From assembly GCA_024236055.1 (NCBI GenBank), contig JACKLF010000003.1, positions 248,001-312,000 of the forward strand: DNA of 64,000 nucleotides, given 5' to 3'. Within the stretch, counting starts at the first letter, position 1. Every line of letters starts with the position of its first letter. This document shows positions 42,718 through 52,338 of this stretch, piece after piece. Source of the DNA: Alphaproteobacteria bacterium. Lineage in GTDB: Bacteria > Pseudomonadota > Alphaproteobacteria > Micropepsales > Micropepsaceae. The notes under the pieces were generated by a model. The model did not search any database, was not told the DNA's origin, and saw only the letters and a list, made by a program, of their open reading frames with translations. The position numbers were made by a program, and so were the translations under genes.

Positions 42718-43923
42718 CTATGCGTGGTATGGTTCAAGGACAAGGTCGCGTGTCACCAAAACCCGAACCGGAAAGCCCGGACGGATGGTGATGGTTGGCT
42801 GGACGTTCAAGGAACGTCTTACGACCTGTTGGCCGACCTGGGTGAAGCTTTGCGAGGCGCCCTGGCGAATGGCCTGGGCGAGATTGTTCTCACTATTGCT
42901 GGTTCCGGCCTCTGCGCCAACACTGAGAAGAGTGGAAAGCGTCGCGGCCTTGAACAGCGAGCCCCAATGTCCGTCCACCTGGTCCTCCAGGCCCGCATAG
43001 CCTTCGGTGTCGGTGCCGGGCTGGCGTTCCAGCACGATGGTGCGGCCGTTCGGCAGAATGAGACGATTCCAGACCAACAGGGCCCGTGATTGGCCGAATG
43101 TGATCTGCGCATCATACTGGCCGACCAACCGTGCCCCTTGCGGGATGAGCAAGATTTTGCCTGTGATGCTGTCATAGACATCTTCGGTCACTTGCGCCGT
43201 GATCTGGCCGGGAAGATCGGAACGCAGTCCGGTAATAAGCGCGGCGGGAATCACGGCACCGGCCTGAAGCAGGTAGCGACTAGGCGCGGCCTGGATTCGG
43301 TCGAGGCTTGCAGTCTGGTAGTCTGCCGTTCCGTTCAAGAAGGCCAGTTTGTGATCCTGGTCGGCCGAGCCCTCTGACGGCGTGGCGACCGGGGCGGCGG
43401 ATGGGGGCGGCGCCGTGACAGTCGAAGTAACTGCCTGGGAAATGCTGGTAGTTGCAAAAAGGTGGCTGGTGCGGGCAGCATCCTGTTCCTGAGCCATGCG
43501 CTGTTGTTCGGGCGTAGCGGGAGGCGGCATACTGGTAGCCATCACGCCGGCATTCAGCATAGGTTTGCCGAGATCGCCTGGCAGCGGCGGCCCAAGCTTG
43601 GGCGCCTGGGGTGCCATATAGCCCTTCGGCAGGCTCGCCACCCCTTCGGGGAGGATATTGGCCCCCGTGCTCACCGCTTGGGGTGCCACCATTTGGCGAT
43701 GCGGCCATAGCGCGAAAGCGAGCGCAATGAAGATGCCGCCGCAAGCGACGGCGCCGACACTCACCAGGACACGGCGCGAAAGGCGGGTCACGCGGGGGCG
43801 TTCGGAGTGCAACCGCATCTCGTGAGGGTGTGAACGTACTTCCTCCGGCCGTGGCGTGTGCGGTTCGGCCTCCGGCTCTTGCTGCTGCGGTCTCTCGTCT
43901 GGGGCGTGCGGTTCCTCGGTCAT
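42718..43923 (-). CDS. trbI: TrbI (VirB10-like) type IV secretion core-complex protein
   Basis: A 401-residue envelope-spanning protein. A charged, proline-rich cytoplasmic N-terminus is followed by one TM helix (about 50-70, RRVLVSVGAVACGGIFIALA), a Pro-rich periplasmic linker, and the C-terminal VirB10 barrel domain (AGAVIPAALITGLRSDLPGQ, then LLIPQGARLVGQYD). Two nucleotides separate it from trbG. It couples inner- and outer-membrane parts of the mating channel. Confidence 0.92.
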   Translation of the reverse strand: MTEEPHAPDERPQQQEPEAEPHTPRPEEVRSHPHEMRLHSERPRVTRLSRRVLVSVGAVACGGIFIALAFALWPHRQMVAPQAVSTGANILPEGVASLPKGYMAPQAPKLGPPLPGDLGKPMLNAGVMATSMPPPATPEQQRMAQEQDAARTSHLFATTSISQAVTSTVTAPPPSAAPVATPSEGSADQDHKLAFLNGTADYQTASLDRIQAAPSRYLLQAGAVIPAALITGLRSDLPGQITAQVTEDVYDSITGKILLIPQGARLVGQYDAQITFGQSRALLVWNRLILPNGRTIVLERQPGTDTEGYAGLEDQVDGHWGSLFKAATLSTLLSVGAEAGTSNSENNLAQAIRQGASQSFTQVGQQVVRRSLNVQPTITIRPGFPVRVLVTRDLVLEPYHA

Positions 43924-43925
43924 GT

Positions 43926-44906
43926 CTACTTCTTTCCATCGGTGCGCACGATGCGGACAATCGCTTGCGGACCGCCGCCCAGGCGCAGTTCGGCGGCGGC
44001 AAATAGCCGATCCACGATCATATAGGCGCCGCGCACGCGGTAATTGACGAGTTGGCCTTCGCCCTGCGCGCCGACAACCCAGAGCGGCGGCATCTCACCC
44101 TGGGCGATGCCGGATGGAAACTCGATGAAGACCTGCCTGCCGTCATCGAAGGCCCGCAAGGGACGCCAAGGTGGGTTGTCGCCCTCGATGCTGTAACGGA
44201 AGACGAGCGCGTTGACATCGATGCCCGATGCGAGCGGCGCGGCTTCCTCGGCCGCGCTGTTTTTCGCGCGCAGGGCGATGAGCTGGTCCTGCGGATAGGC
44301 AAACGATACGGAGGCCATATAGGTCTTGTCCATCGAGCGCAGTTCCAGATGGTAGGTGCGACGGTCGGTGTTGATGACCAGGTTCGTGGTGAGGTCCGGC
44401 TGTGTGGGCTTGAGTAGGATGTGGATGCGTTTGGATGTGCCGCTGCCGCTTTCGGTGTCGCCGATCACCCAACGAACGGTGTCTCCAGCCGCGACGGGTC
44501 CGGTGCCGACAAGCTGTTCGCCGGCTTCGAGGGCGATGTCTGTGACCTCGCCCGGCGCAGCATAGATCTGATACAGCGCGCCGTCCGAGAAGGGATAGAC
44601 CTGGACGGCATTGATATAGTCCGCGCGGATCGGCTCAACGCGGGCGGCATTGTTGGCATTCTCGACACGAATGCGAGGATCGCGTGGCTCGGGCAAAGGC
44701 ACGGTCTCGACCGGCAATGGCTTGAGCTGGTCGGGCAGGGGAAGCGGTTTGGGGATTTCGACGATTTGGACCGGCTTGGGCGGCTCCGGTGCGACGACCG
44801 CCTGCTTGGGCGTGTTGTCGTAAGAAACCGTAGGCGGCTTCCATGTGGCGCAGCCAGAAAGAACTCCGGACGAGAGAAGAAGTACTGCGAGGGCGTGTTT
44901 GCGCAT
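43926..44906 (-). CDS. trbG: TrbG (VirB9-like) outer-membrane complex protein
   Basis: A 326-residue lipoprotein (lipobox SSGVLSGC, Cys about residue 18) of the VirB9/CagX family. Conserved features include YINAVQVYPFSDGALYQIYA near 80-100, WVIGDTESGSG, and the C-terminal FIEFPSGIAQGEMPPLWVV. The start is an ATG that overlaps the trbF stop (ATGA); an in-frame TTG 7 codons upstream is rejected. It forms the outer ring with TrbI. Confidence 0.9.
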   Translation of the reverse strand: MRKHALAVLLLSSGVLSGCATWKPPTVSYDNTPKQAVVAPEPPKPVQIVEIPKPLPLPDQLKPLPVETVPLPEPRDPRIRVENANNAARVEPIRADYINAVQVYPFSDGALYQIYAAPGEVTDIALEAGEQLVGTGPVAAGDTVRWVIGDTESGSGTSKRIHILLKPTQPDLTTNLVINTDRRTYHLELRSMDKTYMASVSFAYPQDQLIALRAKNSAAEEAAPLASGIDVNALVFRYSIEGDNPPWRPLRAFDDGRQVFIEFPSGIAQGEMPPLWVVGAQGEGQLVNYRVRGAYMIVDRLFAAAELRLGGGPQAIVRIVRTDGKK

Positions 44907-45586
44907 CAGCCTAGCTCCTTGGACCAATTGATGGCGTCGATATAGATGCCGAGGGGATTGAGATTGAGGTTGGTTTTGTCATGCGGGGGCTGGACGATGA
45001 TCGTGAGGATCGCGCTCCAACGCTCGGTCGTCGCGAGCGCGCCATCAACGTAATGGCGCTCGATCCACTCGACACGAAAACTGCTGTCAGATGCGCGGAT
45101 CACGCTCGTCACTTCGACCGCGACTTGTTCTTTGCCGATTTTGGAAAAGGGATCGTTGTGCTGGGCGTAATCGTTAAGCGCGAGCTTTCCTTTGTCGGTG
45201 AGGTATTTGTAGGCGTCGAGCCAGTCCTGTCGCACGACCGAGCTGTCGGTCGAGATGCTGCGGACGTCCTTGATGAAGTTGGCGAGATCGCGTGCGATTA
45301 TCGGGTCGGTCGGCTGGAAGTCGGCTATGGCCGGTCCAACCGCCTGCACGTTGCCGAGCTTGTCGACCTGGACGACCCAAGGGACGACGGTGCCGCGGGC
45401 CGATTGCCAGAACCAGCCGCCTGCCATGCCACCGCACAGCACGAGTGTGGCGAAGAAGGCGAGACGCCAGTTCTTCGCCTGGACAACGGCGGAGCCGATG
45501 CGGCCATCCCAGACTTGCCGCGCCGCCATATAGCGGCTCTCGGCGGGTGGGGTGTCGCCATATCGGACGATAGGTCGCCGGAACAT
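44906..45586 (-). CDS. trbF: TrbF (VirB8-like) inner-membrane protein
   Basis: A 226-residue bitopic protein with one TM helix (about 41-60, LAFFATLVLCGGMAGGWFW) and a periplasmic NTF2-like domain. The family pattern VPWVVQVDKLGNVQAVGPA, DWLDAYKYLT and VEWIERHYVDG is clear. It nucleates assembly of the mating channel. Stop overlaps the trbG start; it begins 2 nt after trbL. Confidence 0.92.
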   Translation of the reverse strand: MFRRPIVRYGDTPPAESRYMAARQVWDGRIGSAVVQAKNWRLAFFATLVLCGGMAGGWFWQSARGTVVPWVVQVDKLGNVQAVGPAIADFQPTDPIIARDLANFIKDVRSISTDSSVVRQDWLDAYKYLTDKGKLALNDYAQHNDPFSKIGKEQVAVEVTSVIRASDSSFRVEWIERHYVDGALATTERWSAILTIIVQPPHDKTNLNLNPLGIYIDAINWSKELG

Positions 45587-45588
45587 CT

Positions 45589-46848
45589 TTAGTCTCCTTC
45601 GCTCAGGTCAATCGAATGGCCGCTGCCGCCCTGATCGCCGGAGCGCAAGGCGCTTCCGGCGGTCGTCACGCCTTGGCCGATGGTCTGGCTGCGATGCATC
45701 TGCCGCGCCCAGGACGGTATTTGCCCACCACCGGAGGGCCTGGACGTTCCTCCGCCTGGCGGAGGTCTTTGCGTGGCTGCTTGGGCACCAGCGGAATAGC
45801 TCTGGGCGAGGCCAGATGTGGCCCGGCGAAGCGGGCTGGCTGCAGCCGAGGCCCCGGCCTTTGCCATTCCAGCCAGACCTCCGGCTTGGTAGGCGGCGTT
45901 AGCGCCCCCCGCTGCTCCAGCGGCTGCGTGGGCCGTTCCGGCTACGGCGCCGCCGAGAGTGCGGCCTCCGGCGATCGTAGCTGCCGTGCCAGCCGCGCCA
46001 AGACCAGCTGCCGCAAGACCGGTTCCAATAGCCGCACCAGCGCCCAGCTGGGGTCCACCGGCGATGAGACCGTTGGCGATGCCTGGGCCGAAAATCGAAA
46101 GACCAAACAGCGAGAGGCTGGCCAGGATCAGCGTAAGGGCGTCGCTGATGGTGGGCGGGTTGTTAAAGCCACTGGTGAATTGGCCGAAAATGGTTGAGCC
46201 AATGCCGATGATCACGGCCAGCACCAGAACCTTGATTCCGGACGACACCACGTTGCCCAAGACCTTCTCGGCGAGGAAGGCGGTGCGGCCGAACAGGCCG
46301 AAGGGCACCAGGACGAAGCCGGCTAACGTCGTGAGCTTGAACTCGATCAGCGTCACAAAAAGCTGAATTGCCATCACGAAGAAGCTCAAGATTACGATGA
46401 GCCAGGCAACGAACAGGACGGCAATCTGGACGAAGTTGGAAAAGAAGCTGGTGAAGCCCATCATGCCGGAGATGGCCGTGAGGATCGGCTTGCCGGCGTT
46501 GATGCCAATCTGGGCCAAGTTGCCCGGCTGGAGTAACTGAGCCTGCGTCAGGGTTCCGCCGCCCGCTTTAAGGCCCAGACCTGCGAACGAATTGAAAACA
46601 ACCTGGGCGAGGGAGTTGAAGTTTCCGATGATAAAAGCGAACAGCCCTATATATAATGTCTTGCGGATGAGACGGGCGATCACGTCCTCGTCCGGGGCCA
46701 TCGCCCAGAAAAGGCCCGCCAAAGTGATGTCAATGGCGATGAGGACACCGGCCAGCCAGTGAACATCCCCTTGAACCAGCCCGAAGCCCGAGTCGATATA
46801 TTGGGTGAACGTTCCCAGGAAATTGTCGATGACGCCGGTGCCGTTCAC
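45589..46848 (-). CDS. trbL: TrbL (VirB6-like) polytopic channel protein
   Basis: A 419-residue inner-membrane protein with about six to eight TM helices (GVLIAIDITLAGLFWAMAPD, IAVLFVAWLIVILSFFVMAI, FKLTTLAGFVLVPFGLFGRT) and a long Gly/Ala-rich cytoplasmic tail from about residue 270 ending in polar sequence. This layout is typical of TrbL. It lies 33 nt after trbJ in the operon. Confidence 0.9.
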   Translation of the reverse strand: MNGTGVIDNFLGTFTQYIDSGFGLVQGDVHWLAGVLIAIDITLAGLFWAMAPDEDVIARLIRKTLYIGLFAFIIGNFNSLAQVVFNSFAGLGLKAGGGTLTQAQLLQPGNLAQIGINAGKPILTAISGMMGFTSFFSNFVQIAVLFVAWLIVILSFFVMAIQLFVTLIEFKLTTLAGFVLVPFGLFGRTAFLAEKVLGNVVSSGIKVLVLAVIIGIGSTIFGQFTSGFNNPPTISDALTLILASLSLFGLSIFGPGIANGLIAGGPQLGAGAAIGTGLAAAGLGAAGTAATIAGGRTLGGAVAGTAHAAAGAAGGANAAYQAGGLAGMAKAGASAAASPLRRATSGLAQSYSAGAQAATQRPPPGGGTSRPSGGGQIPSWARQMHRSQTIGQGVTTAGSALRSGDQGGSGHSIDLSEGD

Positions 46849-46881
46849 GGTGTTTCCCTATCGCGAAGCGTGACGCGCAAT

Positions 46882-47625
46882 TCAGTGGAACATTTGGGCG
46901 GAGCCCGGCTGATAACCGGCGCCGTAATTAAGGAAATTGTTGGTCTGGGCCTGGGCCTGCTCCTCGCTTTCGACATTGCGGGCGCCTTCGAGGCTCTGGG
47001 CCCGCGCATTCGCCGCCATCACGGCGGTCAGGTCCGCAAGCTGCTTGGTCTGTAGCGCGACGAGCTGGTTGCCGGACTGGGTCGCCTGCAGCGCGCCAGT
47101 CGCCGACTGGCTGGAATTAATGAGCGCGTCGATCTGGGTGTGGGTGCTGTCGAGATTCTGTACCGCGCCCGCCTGGACGTGCATGGCGTCCTGAAATCCG
47201 GCCAGCGAGTTCTGCCAGCGGGTTTGGGCGTCGGCCATCAATTGCTGCGATGAAGTCGAGGCGGGATAGGACGTGGGATAAGTCTGCGTGAATGCCTGAT
47301 CGATGGCCGAGACGTTGTAGGCGATGTGCTGCGCCTGGGTGAGAAGCTGTTCGGTCTGGAGGATAGATTGGTCGAGCGATGACAGGGACGAGTAAGGCAG
47401 GCTTGCGAGGTTGCGCGCCTGATTGACCAGCGACGTGGCCTGGTTCTCCAGGCTTTGCAGTTGGTTGTTGACCTGCTGCAGTTCGCGCGCGGCGGTGAGC
47501 ACGTTCTGCGAATAGTTGGTCGGGTCGAAAACGATGCCGCCAAATCCGAACTGCGCTTGAGCCGGAGCGGCGAACAGCGCAATCAAAGCAAGGCCGGCGA
47601 CGCTGGCGCGAAGGGTGCGGTTCAT
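46882..47625 (-). CDS. trbJ: TrbJ (VirB5-like) pilus-associated protein
   Basis: A 247-residue exported protein: signal peptide MNRTLRASVAGLALIALFAA with cleavage after AQA, then a helical, Gln/Asn-rich body (ELQQVNNQLQSLENQATSLV; SSQSATGALQATQSGNQLVA). The ATG at 47625 overlaps the trbE stop (ATGA); the frame stays open upstream but those codons lie inside trbE. It ends GAGYQPGSAQMFH. It would sit at the pilus tip or base. Confidence 0.9.
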   Translation of the reverse strand: MNRTLRASVAGLALIALFAAPAQAQFGFGGIVFDPTNYSQNVLTAARELQQVNNQLQSLENQATSLVNQARNLASLPYSSLSSLDQSILQTEQLLTQAQHIAYNVSAIDQAFTQTYPTSYPASTSSQQLMADAQTRWQNSLAGFQDAMHVQAGAVQNLDSTHTQIDALINSSQSATGALQATQSGNQLVALQTKQLADLTAVMAANARAQSLEGARNVESEEQAQAQTNNFLNYGAGYQPGSAQMFH

Positions 47626-50057
47626 GGAAGACTGTCCTTTGGTGAGTTGGCGATCATGTCGGCTGCCCAATCCAGGCCCTTGTGGCGAAGCCATGCCTGG
47701 GGGAACTTCTCGCGCCCCTCACTGGCGAAGATGGCGGCAATGGCGGCTTGGTCGGATTTGGAGGAAGCGGCGGTGAACGCCAGCGCCACTTCCGATAGGC
47801 CAAGCTCGAAGAGACGGTTGCCCCGGCGCGACTGGCAGTAATAGTCGCGCTTAGGCGTGGCACGCCCCAGCATCTCGATTTGCCGGTCGTTGAGTCCGAA
47901 GCGGCGATAGACGGATGCGATCTGGGGTTCGAGGGCACGCTCGTTGGGCAGAAAGATGCGGGTGTGGCAGCTCTCGATGATGACGGGTGCAATGGGGCTT
48001 TCCGAAATATCGGCAAGGCCCTGAGCGGCGAAGACGACGCTGGCGTTCTTTTTCCGCAGCGTCTTCAACCACTCCCGCAACTGTTTCGCGAAGCCGGGGT
48101 CATCAAGGGCCAGCCAGCCTTCGTCGATGATGATGAGGGTGGGCCTTCCGTCGAGACGCCCGCCGATCCGGTGAAACAAATAGGATAAGACTGCAGGGGC
48201 GGCGCTTGTCCCATACAGTCCCTCGGCTTCGAAGGCTTGCATATCCGACTCGCCCAAGCGTTCTGCTTCGGCGTCGAGCAGCCGGCCCCAGGGTCCGGCG
48301 ACCGTATAGGGTTGGAGCGCTTGCTTGAGGCCGCCTGACTGTAAAAGCACCGACAGTCCGGTGAGCGTTCGCTCCTGGCTGGGTGCTGAGGCGAGCGAAG
48401 TGAGGGCTGACCATAGGTGCTCCTTCAGTTCGGGGGTGATGATGAGGCCTTCGCGGGCGAGAAGCGCTGCGATCCATTCAGCGGCCCAGGCGCGCTCGCC
48501 GGCTTCGTCGATGTGTACTAGGGGTTGGAGCGCAACGGGTTCGGCGACCTTCTCGGCGAGCGCGCCGCCCAGGTCGTGCCAGTCGCCGCCCATGGCGAGG
48601 GCAGCGGCACGAACGGAGCCGCCAAAATCGAACACGAAAATCTGAGGCTTTTGATAGCGACGGAACTGGAGCGCCATCAGCGCGAGCAGGACGCTTTTGC
48701 CGGCGCCGGTCGGCCCGATGATGAGGGTGTGGCCAACGTCGCCGACATGCAGGGAAAAGCGGAAGGGCGTCGAGCCTTCGGTGCGCGCAAAGAACAGCGG
48801 CGGCGCATCGAAATGCGCGTCCCTCTCCGGTCCGGCCCAGACGGCGGAGAACGGCATCATGTGGGCGAGATTGAGGGTCGAGATCGGCGGCTGACGGACG
48901 TTGGCATAGACATGGCCGGGCAGGCTGCCCAGCCACGCCTCGACCGCGTTGACGGTCTCACGGATGCATGTGAAATCGCGGCCCTGGATGGCTTTTTCGA
49001 CCTGGCGCAGCCGCTCGTCGGCAATACGCGGGTCGTTGTCCCAAACGGTCACGGTGGCGGTGATATAGACCTGGCCGACAAAATCGGAGCCAAGCTCCTG
49101 CAGGGCGAGGTCGGCATCCTGAGCCTTGTTGCCCGCGTCCGAGTCCAGGAGGGCCGATGTTTCGTTGGTCATCACCTCCTTGACGATCGACATCATCGAT
49201 TTGCGTTTGGCGAACCATTGGCGGCGGATGCGATTCAGCACTTTGGTCGCGTCCGTCTTGTCGAGGCAGATCGCTCGGGTCACCCATCGGTACGGGAAGG
49301 CCAGCCTGTTCAAATCGTCCAGCAGGCCGGGCCAGGTCTGGGTCGGAAAGCCCATGATGGTGAGGGTGCGCAAGTGGGCGGAGCCAAGTCTTGGCTCCAG
49401 GCCGCCCGCAAGATCCTGGTCGGCCAGGATGCCGTCGAGATACATCGGGATCTCGGGAACGCGCACGATCTGACGCTTGGTCGATATGCAGGAATGCAGA
49501 TAGGTGAGCGTTTCGCCGTCATCCAGCCATTCGGCTTCCGGCATGAAGCCTTCGACCAGGGCCAGCACCCGGCCGGTGCGATCCTTGAAGCTTTTGAGTA
49601 CAGCCTCCCAATTGGCGTTCAGCTGCGGCCGGCCCTCATAAAGCCAGCTCTCGGCCCGCGCCGCATCGTCGGGGGGCGGCAGCCACAGCAGCGTCAGAAA
49701 ATACCTGCTCTCGAAATGTGTGCCTTCCTCCTCGAACTGTGCTTTGCGCTCGGCATCGACGATGCGGGATACGGCGTCGGGGAAATCGCTCGTCGGATAA
49801 CGGTTGGCGGGCTCGCGCTGGGCCTCAATGAAGAGGGCCCAGCCGGAGCCGAGGCGGCGCAGCGCGTTGTTGAGGCGCGAGGTGATTGCCACCAACTCCC
49901 CCGGCGTCGCACTGTCCAGGTCAGGCCCGCGAAACCGCGCCGTGCGCTGGAATGAGCCGTCCTTGTTGAGAACGACGCCTTCAGCGACCAGAGCCGCCCA
50001 CGGTAGATAGTCCGTAAGAAGTTGGGATTTACGGCGATATTCGGCGAGGTTCATCAT
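47622..50057 (-). CDS. trbE: TrbE (VirB4-like) conjugation ATPase
   Basis: An 811-residue ATPase energising the type IV secretion channel. The N-terminus MMNLAEYRRKSQLLTDYLPW is family-specific and the start overlaps the trbD stop. Walker A is GPTGAGKSVLLALMALQF and Walker B is PTLIIIDEGWLALDD, followed by LREWLKTLRKKNASVVFAAQ, all as in VirB4. The frame is open 126 codons further upstream, but that covers trbD and trbC and is not coding. Length is normal. Confidence 0.94.
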   Translation of the reverse strand: MMNLAEYRRKSQLLTDYLPWAALVAEGVVLNKDGSFQRTARFRGPDLDSATPGELVAITSRLNNALRRLGSGWALFIEAQREPANRYPTSDFPDAVSRIVDAERKAQFEEEGTHFESRYFLTLLWLPPPDDAARAESWLYEGRPQLNANWEAVLKSFKDRTGRVLALVEGFMPEAEWLDDGETLTYLHSCISTKRQIVRVPEIPMYLDGILADQDLAGGLEPRLGSAHLRTLTIMGFPTQTWPGLLDDLNRLAFPYRWVTRAICLDKTDATKVLNRIRRQWFAKRKSMMSIVKEVMTNETSALLDSDAGNKAQDADLALQELGSDFVGQVYITATVTVWDNDPRIADERLRQVEKAIQGRDFTCIRETVNAVEAWLGSLPGHVYANVRQPPISTLNLAHMMPFSAVWAGPERDAHFDAPPLFFARTEGSTPFRFSLHVGDVGHTLIIGPTGAGKSVLLALMALQFRRYQKPQIFVFDFGGSVRAAALAMGGDWHDLGGALAEKVAEPVALQPLVHIDEAGERAWAAEWIAALLAREGLIITPELKEHLWSALTSLASAPSQERTLTGLSVLLQSGGLKQALQPYTVAGPWGRLLDAEAERLGESDMQAFEAEGLYGTSAAPAVLSYLFHRIGGRLDGRPTLIIIDEGWLALDDPGFAKQLREWLKTLRKKNASVVFAAQGLADISESPIAPVIIESCHTRIFLPNERALEPQIASVYRRFGLNDRQIEMLGRATPKRDYYCQSRRGNRLFELGLSEVALAFTAASSKSDQAAIAAIFASEGREKFPQAWLRHKGLDWAADMIANSPKDSLP

Positions 50058-50326
50058 GACGCCACCAGATGGGCCGGATAGCGCAGATGACGGCGCACCA
50101 CGTCCACGAAGGCAGCATCGCGCTTGGTCGCCCAAACGGCGGCGATTTGGCAGACGAACCAGAAGATCGTGCCGACCAGCCAGAGCCGCAGCCCCAGGCC
50201 GATAGCGGCGGCCAGCGTGCCGTTGAGAATGGCCACCGAACGTGGCGTGCCTGCCAGGAGGATTGGCTCGGTCAGCGAGCGTCGGACGGGCGCGTAGAAA
50301 CCGGAGACGGATTGGTCTTCCTGCAT
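50054..50326 (-). CDS. trbD: TrbD (VirB3-like) membrane protein
   Basis: A 90-residue inner-membrane protein: MQEDQSVSGFYAPVRRSLTE, LLAGTPRSVAILNGTLAAAI, then two TM helices and a basic end. This is the standard TrbD/VirB3 pattern. ATG 50326 shares one nucleotide with the trbC stop (TAATG) and the stop overlaps trbE. Confidence 0.9.
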   Translation of the reverse strand: MQEDQSVSGFYAPVRRSLTEPILLAGTPRSVAILNGTLAAAIGLGLRLWLVGTIFWFVCQIAAVWATKRDAAFVDVVRRHLRYPAHLVAS

Positions 50327-50673
50327 TAGACCAGTGCTCCGCCGCCAAACTGGAAAAATGTGAGGAAGAAACTCGACGCCGCGAAGGCGATGGAAAGGCC
50401 AAACACGATCTGGATGAGGCGGCGGAAACCGCCACTCGTCTCGCCGAAGGCGAGTGCGAGGCCTGTCAAAATAATGACGATCACCGACATCACCTTGGCA
50501 ACAGGACCTTGGATCGAGTCCAGAATCTGATTGAGAGGCTGTTCCCAGGGCATGTTGGTGCCTGCGCCGTAGGCCGGCGCCGTCAGGATCACGCAGACGG
50601 TAGTCGCCACCGCGATATTGATCCAGTCGTTGAGCGAGAGGGCGTGCGCCCTCAAGGTTTGAAGTCGCATCAT
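50326..50673 (-). CDS. trbC: TrbC (VirB2-like) conjugative pilin
   Basis: A 115-residue pilin precursor. A leader with a long basic/polar start ends in a hydrophobic signal (NIAVATTVCVILTAPAYGAG), followed by MPWEQPLNQILDSIQGPVAK and two TM helices (IVIILTGLALAFGE; FGLSIAFAASSFFL). The family keeps exactly this layout. It overlaps trbB by 4 nt (ATGA). The TraF peptidase encoded at 61497 is the likely maturation enzyme. Confidence 0.9.
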   Translation of the reverse strand: MMRLQTLRAHALSLNDWINIAVATTVCVILTAPAYGAGTNMPWEQPLNQILDSIQGPVAKVMSVIVIILTGLALAFGETSGGFRRLIQIVFGLSIAFAASSFFLTFFQFGGGALV

Positions 50674-51647
50674 AAATCTCCTGCTGGGGTGAGGATGTAG
50701 CTGCCGCTGGCATCGAGGCCCTCGACGCGGGCGAGTTCTGCGAGACGGCGTGCGGCTCCGCGGCCCGACAGCACCGCAATGATGTTTATAGTCTCGGCGA
50801 TGAGGGCGCGGGGAACGGTGACGACCGCTTCCTGGATGAGCTGTTCCAAGCGGCGCAGCGTGCCGATCGCGGTTCCGGCGTGGAGGGTGCCAACGCCACC
50901 CGGATGGCCGGTGCCCCAGGCCTTGAGGAGATCGAGCGCCTCTGCGCCCCGCACCTCGCCGATGGGGATGCGGTCGGGACGAAGGCGCAGGGATGAGCGC
51001 ACCAAATCAGATAGTGATGCGGCACCGTCTTTGGTACGCAGCGCCACCAGGTTGGGCGCGGCGCATTGCAGCTCGCGAGTATCCTCGATGAGCACGATGC
51101 GGTCGCCGGTCTTGGCGATCTCAGCAAGGAGGGCATTGACCAGGGTGGTCTTGCCCGTGGAGGTGCCGCCGGCGACCAAGATGTTTTTGCGCTCGCAAAC
51201 GGCGATGCGGAGCAATTTGGCCTGCTGGACCGTCATGATGCCCGCCCTCACATAGTCCTCGAGCGTGAATACGGCGACTGCGGGGCGGCGGATGGCGAAA
51301 CAAGGTGCCACCACGACTGGAGGGACTAGTCCTTCAAATCGCTCGCCGCTTTGGGGCAGTTCTGCGGAGACGCGTGGTGCGCCGGAATGCACTTCGGCGC
51401 CGACATGGTGGGCGACCAGGCGGACGATACGCTCGGCATCGGCGGGCGTGACACGGAATCCCGTGTCTTCCAACCCACCCGACAGACGGTCAATCCAAAG
51501 TCGGCCGTCAGGATTGAGCATGACCTCGACGATGCTGGGATCTTCGAGATAGGCGCCGATGGCAGGACCGAGCGCGGTGCGCAGCATGCGGGCGCCGCGG
51601 GCGAAGGCATCGGAACGAAAAGGAGCAACACTCACATCGGACCCCAT
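50670..51647 (-). CDS. trbB: TrbB (VirB11-like) conjugation ATPase
   Basis: A 325-residue hexameric traffic ATPase. ATG 51647 begins MGSDVSVAPFRSDAFARGAR; the frame continues 23 codons upstream without family-like residues. Walker A is VAGGTSTGKTTLVNALLA (Ser-Thr where Gly-Ser is common), then Asp box LIEDTRELQCAAPNLV and His box TGHPGGVGTLHAGTA. First gene of the trb block proper; 51648-51894 between it and the CopG-like gene is non-coding. Confidence 0.93.
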   Translation of the reverse strand: MGSDVSVAPFRSDAFARGARMLRTALGPAIGAYLEDPSIVEVMLNPDGRLWIDRLSGGLEDTGFRVTPADAERIVRLVAHHVGAEVHSGAPRVSAELPQSGERFEGLVPPVVVAPCFAIRRPAVAVFTLEDYVRAGIMTVQQAKLLRIAVCERKNILVAGGTSTGKTTLVNALLAEIAKTGDRIVLIEDTRELQCAAPNLVALRTKDGAASLSDLVRSSLRLRPDRIPIGEVRGAEALDLLKAWGTGHPGGVGTLHAGTAIGTLRRLEQLIQEAVVTVPRALIAETINIIAVLSGRGAARRLAELARVEGLDASGSYILTPAGDL

Positions 51648-51894
51648 GAAAATTGCCGACACTGGCGGCGTCATCGGGGTCGAGTAGAAAGAGCTGGATA
51701 CGGCCCAATGCAACAAGGCTCATGCTCGCGTCGTGCTGTGGCGCACAGAGACAGGCTATCGGCGGAGTGACCGGGGCTGACGTTTTGAGGGAACGCTTGC
51801 TATTAGCTCGATTGACAGCGGAAGGCATCGAGTGGGCCGTTTTGTCGCCGGCATGGGCGCGAATGCGCTGGTGTTGGCGCAGTCTAGAGCAGAG

Positions 51895-52338
51895 TCACTG
51901 GCCGTCGGAATCGATTCCGGGTTGGGCGCGTTTGGCGGCCTCGACCTCGCGCGTTAGATCATCGGCGAACGTGTTGACGCGGGCCATCCGTCGCCCCAGC
52001 GCCTCTACGAAACCGTCGAACCGCTCGCTTCCCTTGGCCTGTGCGGCCGGCAAGGCCGTGTCGGGCAGGGGCGGTGTGTGGGTCAGCCAAAAGCGGATAA
52101 ACAGCGCGAGCATTTCATTGGTGATCGCGGTGTGCCGTTCCAATCGCTCCATCTGACGGTTAAGCCGGTCGAGGCGTCGGCCGAGCGCGGCTTCCAGCCG
52201 ATCGGCACCATCAGGCGAGAATAGTGAGGCCAACGCGGTCTCCACCACGAGCGCTTTGGGCACGCGCTTGCGCGCCGCATAGTCATCAAGCTGAGACGAA
52301 ATATCTGGCGGCAAACGGAATGTATGTTTGAGCCGCAT
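51895..52338 (-). CDS. CopG-family ribbon-helix-helix protein
   Basis: A 147-residue protein. The N-terminal ribbon-helix-helix (MRLKHTFRLPPDISSQLDDY, RVPKALVVETALASL) is followed by a helical region (RLDRLNRQMERLERHTAITN) likely to form a coiled coil. It is the small DNA-binding protein regularly placed between traG and trbB in these operons and may act at the transfer origin or regulate the operon. Its ATG overlaps the traG stop (TGATG); a GTG one codon upstream is possible. Confidence 0.85.
   Translation of the reverse strand: MRLKHTFRLPPDISSQLDDYAARKRVPKALVVETALASLFSPDGADRLEAALGRRLDRLNRQMERLERHTAITNEMLALFIRFWLTHTPPLPDTALPAAQAKGSERFDGFVEALGRRMARVNTFADDLTREVEAAKRAQPGIDSDGQ

Noticed and set aside
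47626..47694. Upstream extension of trbJ
   Set aside because: It lies inside trbE and precedes the true signal peptide; the ATGA overlap at 47622-47625 is the expected coupling.
48525..49955. Plus-strand open frame of 476 codons opposite trbE
   Set aside because: It is antisense to a gene with clear Walker motifs and has the low-complexity composition of a mirror frame in GC-rich DNA.
50327..50779. Upstream extension of the trbD frame
   Set aside because: This stretch is the coding region of trbC and part of trbB in other frames; TrbD homology begins at 50326.
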